The notes under the pieces are model-generated. The model ran no database searches and was not told where the DNA came from. It saw only the letters and a program-made list of their open reading frames with translations. The position numbers were made by a program, and so were the translations under genes. DNA of 7,888 nucleotides from Armatimonadota bacterium. Its GTDB lineage: Bacteria; Armatimonadota; Zipacnadia; Zipacnadales; JABUFB01. The stretch is taken from NCBI GenBank assembly GCA_018056145.1, contig JAGPGE010000253.1, forward strand, positions 1-7,888. The letters run 5' to 3'. How positions within the stretch are numbered: position 1 is the first letter of the stretch; each line of letters begins with the position of its first letter. Below are positions 1 to 5,463 of this stretch, one piece after another.

Positions 1-252
1 GCACTGGCGACCCTGACCACCTTCGTGTTCCTGCAGACCTGGAACAACTTCATGTGGCCCTTGATCATGATCGACTCCGACCACCGCAAGCCCCTGATGC
101 TGGGCCTGCACACCTTCATGGGCCGCTACAGCACGGACTGGACGCTGCTCATGTCGGCGTCCGTGATGGTCATCATCCCGGTGCTGCTGGTGTTCATCCT
201 GGGGCAGAGATACTTCGTGCGAGGAATCGTGATGACGGGGTTGAAGGGGTAA
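1..252 (+). CDS. Carbohydrate ABC transporter permease, CUT1/MalG type (3' end only)
   Basis: This is the C-terminal 83 residues of an inner-membrane permease subunit that, with a partner permease, an ATPase and a binding protein, imports mono- or oligosaccharides. The gene runs off the left edge, so its start and most membrane segments are missing. Seen in the sequence: an aromatic segment with WNNFMWPLIM, where MalG-type proteins carry a W-N-x-F-x-W-P-L motif; a last membrane helix (SVMVIIPVLLVFILGQ); and the typical C-terminal tail QRYFVRGIVMTGLKG followed by TAA. The G-x-x-x-G-x-x-KG ending is characteristic of CUT1 MalG-like permeases. The EAA loop that contacts the ATPase would lie just upstream, outside the window. 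It is the only convincing gene on the + strand and converges with the - strand cluster. The sugar cannot be told from this fragment. Confidence 0.93.
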   Translation, partial: ALATLTTFVFLQTWNNFMWPLIMIDSDHRKPLMLGLHTFMGRYSTDWTLLMSASVMVIIPVLLVFILGQRYFVRGIVMTGLKG

Positions 253-485
253 GTGAAGAACCCGGCGAGACAGTAGGTGCCGCCAGACGTGCCTCCGCAG
301 AGCTTGAGGTGCCTGTGGCCGATCTCGTGCGCCGGAGTGTTGATCACTTCATCCGCAGGACAGATCGGCCAACGCGGTGCGAGATCACGAAGCGCGGCAA
401 GGCGATGGCCAGGGTGCTTCCCGGCGGGCCGTCCGATCTGGCAGATCAGCACGACCGATACCTCACCGACGACCAGACGGAATAG
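253..485 (+). pseudogene. Possible type II antitoxin relic (RHH/Phd-like), no intact start
   Basis: An open frame read from about 267 to the TAG at 483-485 encodes a short, charged, protein-like sequence. It contains AELEVPVADLVRRSVDHFI, which resembles the helices of ribbon-helix-helix antitoxins. Next comes ITKRGKAMARVLP, close to the I-T-R-R-G-K-P-V-A-R-L-V-P signature of Phd/YefM antitoxins. The tail has DLADQHDRYL, similar to the HDRYL tails of VapB-like antitoxins. No ATG precedes these motifs in frame; the only in-frame GTG (309) would begin inside the first helix. A GTG at 253 directly after the permease stop, preceded by AAGGGG, opens a different frame (VKNPARQ then stop at 274) that would fit after one frameshift near 267. 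No PIN or RelE-type toxin is visible before the convergent gene. I infer a decayed antitoxin, but a chance open frame is possible. Confidence 0.4.
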
Positions 486-555
486 GCCCCTGGCCCTCAC
501 CGATACAGCGCATGCGACACCGCGAGGACGTTCAGGCCGATGTTCGGTTCCTCGC

Positions 556-610
556 GGGATGCGTGGGAGATGTGCCGGAAACCCAGGCCCGGCCCCCACG
601 CACCACTCCC
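556..610. terminator. Imperfect stem-loop between convergent genes, possible terminator
   Basis: TGCGTGGG (560-567) pairs perfectly with CCCACGCA (595-602). An inner stem GCCGG (574-578)/CCGGC (589-593) sits in its loop, and GGGA (556-559)/TCCC (607-610) can close the base across a small bulge. It lies 10 bases past the stop of the - strand membrane protein gene, where a terminator for that transcript is expected. No run of T follows on either strand, so it is not a classical intrinsic terminator. Confidence 0.35.
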
Positions 611-619
611 CGTGACCTC

Positions 620-2611
620 TCAGTCCACCAGAATTGCCGGTGGGCCCGGCCAGATCATGTGCACGATCAGCCAGATGGTGAAGATCACGTTCATGCCCAG
701 CACCAACCCGAAGGCCACCGGTCGCAGGCGCCGGAAGGTACGGAAGCCGCCGAACCGCAACACCGCGGTCTTCAGCAGCCAGCCGATGAAAACCGCGACC
801 CAGTAGCGGTCGATGGGCCAACTCAGCCAGGTCACAAAGCCCAGTGGGTGCAGGGGCCACCAGATGAACTGCCGCCGCAGAGCGAACAGCGCCCAAGTGG
901 TCACCGCGCCCAAACCCAGGGACATCCAGTCGCCCAGCAGCATGGTTGTGGGCTTTTGCAGGAGATTGACAAGCCCGCGCGTGCTGTCCAGACCTGCCCG
1001 GCTCGGCCAGTCCGCGAGCTTCGGCGCGCCATAGTTGTAGATGATCCACGGCGCCGTAATGTGACAGGCGATGAGCGCCAGCGCCACCGCCGCGATGGAC
1101 AGGAGCATGATGTCGCCGCGCCGCGCACCCATCTCGGAACCGATGCGGTAGCCCTGGAAGACCGACGCCGAGTTCTGCGTGGCCGTGGACCGGATCTGGC
1201 ACCAGCTTGTCATGGTCATCAGGGTGACGTTCATCGTGCCGATGCGCCTGACACCGAAGAGCGTGAACAGAGCCTCGTTATACCCCGCGGTATACCCGCC
1301 AATCGGCGCGCTGTAGACGAACATGCCGGCTTCGCAGATAACCCGCGCCACCACCATGCCCACGAGCGGGAAGAAGACGTACTGGGCCACGGCCCAGACG
1401 GTGTTCATTCCGAAATAGCTGCACCACCAGACAAGGAACACGAAGGCGCCTAGGAAGCCGAACACCGCAAGACGGTAGGGCTCCTGTGCGTCCGGTTCGT
1501 CCGGGGCACGCCGCACTAAGCCGAAGGCAATCGCCAGCGCCCGACGCAGGTGCTCGCGCGCCGAGTACAGCAATGCCGCGGCCAGAACGATGTAGCCGCC
1601 GGTCGTCTGGAGTGTGAAGAACGGGTTCGAGTTGGACGTGATGCCAAAGGCGAGACGGGTGAACAACTGGATGCGGCGGAACAGGTAGAAGAACCAGAGC
1701 GAGAAACTGACTTCAGAGGACAGCAGGTAGGCGATGCCGATCATGTCCATGCGCATGTAAAGCAATATGCCGTTGAAAGCGGCCAGCGGCCCGGTGAACC
1801 GCACCTTCAGATCCTGCTCGAGATTGATGAAGGGGATCTCGGGCCAGTAGCCATGCAGCCCCTGGAGGGTGTAGTGGATGCACGGCAGTATGAAGGCCAC
1901 CCAGACCAGGCGATCACGCAGCATGGACGAGGCGGCTGAAGGTTCGCCTTGCACGATCTCCACCGGCACCTGGACCAGCGGGTAAAGCAACTTCTCCTCC
2001 TGCTCCCACCGCCAAGCCATCGTGGCGGCGAAGCACAGGACCATCCAGTACATCGCCAGGAAGAACGGGGTCCAGATTAGCAGGGGCCGCACCCACGCGC
2101 GCCAGGGCATCACCTGCCCCGGAGGCAGGCCCTCATGCGCCCACCGCGCAACAACCCCTTCCGGGTCCGTGTCCGGAAGCAGCATGGGGTTCAGCTTGTC
2201 CAGGTACAGGTCCGGCGGCGCGATATCGGGTGTCGCGTAGTAGACCAGGCCGACAAGCTTCAGGTAGAAGTGCTGAGCGAACTCCTGACCCGCAATCGCC
2301 CCGACGACCATGAGCAGCAGGAAGATCAGCATCAGTTCCTGCGCGCCAAGGGGCTTAATGCGCATGCTCTTCAGGCCCCTAAGGACCGCATTGCCCGCGA
2401 TGAGCGCCAGAAGCAGCGCGACCGCGCCACGGGGCAGGTATCCGGTGCCGATGATCTCGTAACGCAGGAGCACCGAGAAGCACCCGGCGACAGTGAACGC
2501 GATCACGAGTATGAAGGCAATCGCGATCGCGCGTGGGGTGATGGCGCCTGTCCTGGATGTCTCAACTGCGGTACTGGTGGTGGCTGTGGTGATTTCGGAG
2601 GCTATGGTCAT
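620..2611 (-). CDS. DUF6785/DUF6784-family polytopic membrane protein
   Basis: A 663-residue integral membrane protein of unknown function, recognised as a DUF6785 (N-terminal) plus DUF6784 (C-terminal) protein. Seen: a polar N-terminus of about 25 residues, then many hydrophobic spans (about 28-49, 62-80, 90-108, 176-199, 233-250, 281-311, 338-350, 380-400, 409-424, 500-518, 560-577, 602-619, 632-655). Family-like motifs are WRWEQEEKLLYPLVQVP (200-216), the small-residue-rich loop SAPIGGYTAGYNEALF (434-449), WWPLHPLGF (584-592) and WLLKTAVLRFGG (611-622). I chose the ATG at 2611 because AGGGA lies 4 bases upstream; an in-frame ATG at 2659 would add 16 polar residues, has no ribosome binding site, and lies at a probable promoter's start point. 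Its size and topology suggest a transporter, perhaps for a product of the neighbouring enzymes, but this is inference and no substrate-binding residues can be named. Confidence 0.85.
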   Translation of the reverse strand: MTIASEITTATTSTAVETSRTGAITPRAIAIAFILVIAFTVAGCFSVLLRYEIIGTGYLPRGAVALLLALIAGNAVLRGLKSMRIKPLGAQELMLIFLLLMVVGAIAGQEFAQHFYLKLVGLVYYATPDIAPPDLYLDKLNPMLLPDTDPEGVVARWAHEGLPPGQVMPWRAWVRPLLIWTPFFLAMYWMVLCFAATMAWRWEQEEKLLYPLVQVPVEIVQGEPSAASSMLRDRLVWVAFILPCIHYTLQGLHGYWPEIPFINLEQDLKVRFTGPLAAFNGILLYMRMDMIGIAYLLSSEVSFSLWFFYLFRRIQLFTRLAFGITSNSNPFFTLQTTGGYIVLAAALLYSAREHLRRALAIAFGLVRRAPDEPDAQEPYRLAVFGFLGAFVFLVWWCSYFGMNTVWAVAQYVFFPLVGMVVARVICEAGMFVYSAPIGGYTAGYNEALFTLFGVRRIGTMNVTLMTMTSWCQIRSTATQNSASVFQGYRIGSEMGARRGDIMLLSIAAVALALIACHITAPWIIYNYGAPKLADWPSRAGLDSTRGLVNLLQKPTTMLLGDWMSLGLGAVTTWALFALRRQFIWWPLHPLGFVTWLSWPIDRYWVAVFIGWLLKTAVLRFGGFRTFRRLRPVAFGLVLGMNVIFTIWLIVHMIWPGPPAILVD

Positions 2612-2660
2612 CGCGTCCCTGTCAGTGGTTGGAGGCGCGCCACTCCTTTGGGGCGCCATC

Positions 2661-2690
2661 GGACGATAATATACATTTTGGCGGGATAAT
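2661..2690 (-). promoter_or_regulatory. AT-rich patch with -10-like TATATT and repeated GATAAT
   Basis: This is a clear AT-rich island in a GC-rich window, 50-80 bases upstream of the chosen start of the membrane protein gene. On the - strand it holds TATATT (2673-2668), a fair -10 box that would place the start point near 2660 and give a leader of about 50 bases. I see no convincing -35 box. On the + strand GATAAT occurs twice (2665-2670 and 2685-2690), 20 bases apart, or about two helical turns, which could be an operator. The promoter reading is a suggestion from composition and position. Confidence 0.3.
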
Positions 2691-2768
2691 GCACGCGTTT
2701 CTTCTCAGGCGCGGCATCGGCCGCGCGCGAGGGCAACGCAAGACACCCTGGTTCCTGCAGATGGATGG

Positions 2769-3096
2769 CCCGGCAGGGCGCAACTTCACATTGCGGAGCT
2801 TGGCCCCGGTGCTGCCCCACGAGTACAGGGCGAAGAGTTCCGCCGCCGAGGGTCTCGTCAGTCACCTCGAAGTCGAGTTCACCGTCGACGTCGACCCGCG
2901 CCTTCGGGCCACGGAGCACGACAATGAAAGCGTACCATCCGCTTCGGGCGAACCCTTGGGTCTTCGGCGCGAGAACGGTGTAGTCAGCGCCGTTCGTGCG
3001 CGCAAAGATGCGGATGGCCCGCTGGGCATCCATGGCCCACAGGCAAAGGCGCCCGGGGTTGGCGAAGCTCTCTTGCGGCTCGTCAGCAGACTGCCC
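2769..3096 (-). pseudogene. Frameshifted remnant of a DUF1080/LamG-like beta-sandwich domain
   Basis: Two - strand frames join into one recognisable domain. The first frame, open from 3096, includes RLCLWAMDAQRAIRIFARTN, then GWYAFIVVLRGPKARVDVDG and ELDFEVTDETLGGG. Around 2830-2845 the signal moves to the next frame, which continues LFALYSWGSTGAKLRNVKLR and ends near RPAG. Together they match the usual pattern of laminarinase-fold DUF1080 or LamG domains: W-Y-x-x-x-V, then a V-D-G-E-L strand, then D-V-T-D-E, then a G-L-Y-S-W-G strand and F-R-N-V-R. No start codon with a ribosome binding site precedes it; the frame opens 8 bases after the deacetylase stop in a different frame. Beyond 2769 neither frame looks like protein. 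The best reading is a truncated and frameshifted gene end. One indel in the G/C-rich tract near 2840 from sequencing could also explain the frame change. Confidence 0.6.
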
Positions 3097-3106
3097 TCAC
3101 CTGCAC

Positions 3107-4054
3107 TCAGAACGCATTGAGCCTGTCCGCTTCTTCGTGTATGTCGGCCATGCTCGCGGGGACAAGCTCCAGGCCCATCTCCGCCGCGAGGTCCCGGCTC
3201 ACCCGGAGCGCAGTCTCCAGCGCCTTCCGCCGTGGGTGGGCCCTGTTTCCCACATCCCAGGTATTGTGGGTCGCGGCGAACAGGTAGAGCACCGGGTGGT
3301 CGCGCCGCATCATATCCTCCACCCACGCCCGGGCGATCGCCATGGTCTGCTCATAGCTGCACTCGGCCTCCGGGCGATAGTCTGGCACGATCCACACGCC
3401 CGGCCTGACCTCCCGCGGCGTCAACTCGCGCGTAACCGTGATCTCGTACAGTTCTAGGTCACCCGGGACCAGCCGGCACTTGCTGGCGGCGTGGTGCGAG
3501 AAGGGGTACGCGCCCCACCAGAAATGCCCCACCTTTGGGTCGGGGTTATACCGTCCCGGTGCGGACACATAGCACTGCCGGTAACCAAGCTCATCCAGGA
3601 TGGGGAATGTCCAGTCATTGCCCATGTGGCAGCAGGCGCCGTAACTTTCGGCGGGTATCCCCAGCGCCTGCTCCCAGTGATCCTTCGCGAATGCGAGCAC
3701 CTCGCGCTGCTCCTCGTAGCCATAGAAGGACAGCGGGCGATCCCAGTCGTAGTCTTCACTCGCTCCCGGCGGCCTGTACCCGCGCACCTGAAAGTGCACT
3801 GCCTGCCATACGCCCCGGCGGGCCATCTCTCCGAACAGCCCCGACTGCTTCGCGGCGACTTCCGGCTCCGTACACAGCCCGAGCCCGTGCACCAGTCCTT
3901 CCCCCTCGAACAGGTCCACGATGCCTCGCACCGCCTGCTCCGCGACCTCCCACGTCTGGTCCTGCGCGCCGCCGGGCTTCTTCGGCGTCTGGCAGTCCAT
4001 GAAGTAGCTGAAGAACAACTGGTCGCGATTCTGCCGGGTAATCTCGGGCTTCAT
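3107..4054 (-). CDS. Polysaccharide deacetylase-fold (CE4-like) protein
   Basis: A 315-residue protein with no signal peptide, so probably cytoplasmic, with the layout of the polysaccharide deacetylase (CE4/NodB) seven-stranded barrel. Seen: a first strand ending in FFSYFMDCQTP (14-24) where the family has its first metal-binding Asp; an N-terminal helix and LVHGLGLCTEPEVA (54-67); HFQVRGYRPPG (87-97) at the motif-2 position; and ESYGACCHMGNDWTFPILDELGY (136-158), the counterpart of the conserved A-P-x-G-x-x-x-x-x-x-L-x-x-L-G-F region. Near the end, LYLFAATHNTWDVG (257-269) carries the late His. The canonical TFDD and H-S/T-x-x-H metal motifs are not intact, so deacetylase activity is uncertain; amidohydrolase-like or carbohydrate-processing activity is possible. 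Its ATG overlaps the stop of the upstream URO-D gene (ATGA), indicating translational coupling and a shared pathway. Confidence 0.72.
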   Translation of the reverse strand: MKPEITRQNRDQLFFSYFMDCQTPKKPGGAQDQTWEVAEQAVRGIVDLFEGEGLVHGLGLCTEPEVAAKQSGLFGEMARRGVWQAVHFQVRGYRPPGASEDYDWDRPLSFYGYEEQREVLAFAKDHWEQALGIPAESYGACCHMGNDWTFPILDELGYRQCYVSAPGRYNPDPKVGHFWWGAYPFSHHAASKCRLVPGDLELYEITVTRELTPREVRPGVWIVPDYRPEAECSYEQTMAIARAWVEDMMRRDHPVLYLFAATHNTWDVGNRAHPRRKALETALRVSRDLAAEMGLELVPASMADIHEEADRLNAF

Positions 4055-5328
4055 GATTCACCCATCTCGTCGCCCATCGCATACGCCTGGGCGATGGCCT
4101 TGCGCGGGTCGAACATCTCCTCGATCGGCCCCAGTTGCTTCTCAAGTTCGCACGGCGGCTCGTAGGTGTCGATGTCCTCGCCGTCCGCGAATCCCTTGAG
4201 CAGTTCCACCATGTACAGGAAGGTGCGCAGCGGGATGTCCGGCGGCACACCATGGTCCACGGAGGGGATGTACCCGCCGAACTCCCGTGCGGTCCTATAT
4301 CGCTTCGCCACCTCCACTCGCGCCCGGGCCTTATCGAACCGCAACTCACGCTTGTCGATGCCGCCGTGGATGAAGATGCCCGGGTTCTCCCGCAGGATAA
4401 CCTCCGGGTCATTCCCCGCCGCGATCTCAATGGGCGAAATCGCGTCAATGGCCGCCGGGTACATGACGGACAGGATCTGCCCATTGTACCCATCGGAGTC
4501 CATGTCCACGACATCGACGCCCTTGTCCTTTAGGAACGTGTAGAGCTTCTTGTACCGGGGCAGCATGAACTCGCGCATGTGCGCCGGGGAAATCATCGAC
4601 TGCCCCTTGTACGCCATGTCCTCATTCAGGATCACGTGATCCACCTTGATCGCCGACAGCGGCTCGTCCAGAAGCTCGATCAGGAACCAGGTCCAGAACT
4701 CCATCATGTCGTGCACCAGGTCCGGCTGGTCGTAGAAGAGCATCGACAGGCCCTCAAAGCCGCACATGTCCCGCAGCGTCCAGTAAAGGCACGGGACCAC
4801 CACCACCACGGGGTACTCGCTCGCATTGGCCTTGTCCACATACGCCGTCCAGCCCGGCCCGTCGCCGACATGCCGGTACTTGTTGGGGTTGAGGTCCGTC
4901 AGCGGCGCACCGTCGCCACCCGGCCCAGTGCGTTCGGGCGAATGCGGGTCGAAATGGGATTTCATCTCTTCCCATGTCGCCCAGTCCTTCACGAAGTGCT
5001 CGATGTAGCTGCGGGTGACGAAGCCTTCAGTGGGTTGGTGGATGGCGTCCTTCCGATATACCCCCCAGTGATCGCGCCACCAGCGATAATTGCCTTCTTC
5101 TTTGATGACGATCTCGGTAAAGGGGGGAACCGGCCCGCAGTAGAGCTTGCCGATGCCCATGGTGCCATCCGCGCCGACGAACTCGCCCCAGTTGCGCATC
5201 TGCTCCTCGGACAGGCCCTGCCTGCGCCAGGCCGCGAACGTCGACGCCCTCGGGCCTCCGAATGAGTATGGCATGCGATCCACCGGCTGGCGCTTTGCGA
5301 CGGCGAGGAAACGCTCACGAGGGGTCAT
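4051..5328 (-). CDS. Uroporphyrinogen decarboxylase (URO-D) superfamily protein, methyltransferase-like
   Basis: A 425-residue cytoplasmic protein of the URO-D fold, the TIM barrel shared by HemE and corrinoid methyltransferases such as MtaA and CmuA. Seen: the family N-terminus MTPRERFLAVAKRQPVDRMP (1-20); WTLRDMCGFEGL (183-194), typical of the substrate-side helix; NEDMAYKGQSMISP (235-248); VDMDSDGYNGQI (274-285); HGGIDKREL (321-329); and GGYIPSVDHGVPPDI (351-365). The last three are hallmark loops of the non-HemE branch. The HemE RQAGRY motif is absent, and the H-x-C-G zinc site of MtaA is represented by D-S-D-G, so neither activity should be assumed. The start is the ATG at 5328 because AGGAGG (5338-5333) lies 4 bases upstream; a 42-residue extension to 5454 looks non-coding. 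It overlaps the deacetylase-like gene by 4 bases. The role, perhaps demethylation or lyase chemistry on a sugar derivative, is inference. Confidence 0.88.
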   Translation of the reverse strand: MTPRERFLAVAKRQPVDRMPYSFGGPRASTFAAWRRQGLSEEQMRNWGEFVGADGTMGIGKLYCGPVPPFTEIVIKEEGNYRWWRDHWGVYRKDAIHQPTEGFVTRSYIEHFVKDWATWEEMKSHFDPHSPERTGPGGDGAPLTDLNPNKYRHVGDGPGWTAYVDKANASEYPVVVVVPCLYWTLRDMCGFEGLSMLFYDQPDLVHDMMEFWTWFLIELLDEPLSAIKVDHVILNEDMAYKGQSMISPAHMREFMLPRYKKLYTFLKDKGVDVVDMDSDGYNGQILSVMYPAAIDAISPIEIAAGNDPEVILRENPGIFIHGGIDKRELRFDKARARVEVAKRYRTAREFGGYIPSVDHGVPPDIPLRTFLYMVELLKGFADGEDIDTYEPPCELEKQLGPIEEMFDPRKAIAQAYAMGDEMGES

Positions 5329-5463
5329 GTGGCCTCCTGGAACCCGCTGGATTGTTCGTCTGCATTGCCGCAAGGCAACGGCTCGGCGATTGCAGGCCGC
5401 GCCGTGCGCGATCCACTGCCTGTACTCGCCATTTCTGCCCGAATGCCTTGCCACTCACTGGGG
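5329..5463 (-). other. Intercistronic spacer with short hairpin and strong ribosome binding site
   Basis: This 135-base gap between the DUF4838 and URO-D genes has no credible ORF. In the - strand transcript CGUUGCC (5380-5374) pairs with GGCAAUG (5369-5363) around a UUGC loop, giving a seven-pair stem with one G-U. It ends about 34 bases before the URO-D start. AGGAGG (5338-5333) follows. No U-tract comes after the stem, so it is more likely an mRNA-processing or stability element than a terminator. Read-through between the genes is likely but not shown. Confidence 0.3.

Noticed and set aside
126..1202. 358-codon open frame on the - strand
   Set aside because: It overlaps the permease end antisense and the membrane protein gene in another frame; the product is Gly/Arg/His-rich and unlike any family.
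377..1453. 358-codon open frame on the + strand
   Set aside because: Antisense to the DUF6785-family gene; the translation is rich in Arg, His, Gln and Pro with no fold-like pattern.
2608..3033. Intact 141-residue protein on the - strand
   Set aside because: Only its first 65 or so residues look like a domain; the rest is out of frame with the domain's continuation, which lies in the adjacent frame, and there is no ribosome binding site at 3033.
4579..5265. 228-codon open frame on the + strand
   Set aside because: Fully antisense to the URO-D-fold gene; His/Arg/Val-rich with no domain.
4051..5328. Uroporphyrinogen decarboxylase (hemE) for heme synthesis
   Set aside because: The RQAGRY motif is missing, the protein is longer than HemE, and no other tetrapyrrole gene is nearby.
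5329..5454. N-terminal extension of the URO-D gene to an ATG at 5454
   Set aside because: The added 42 residues are Arg-rich and unlike the family, whereas the ATG at 5328 has AGGAGG at ideal spacing and begins with the conserved family N-terminus.
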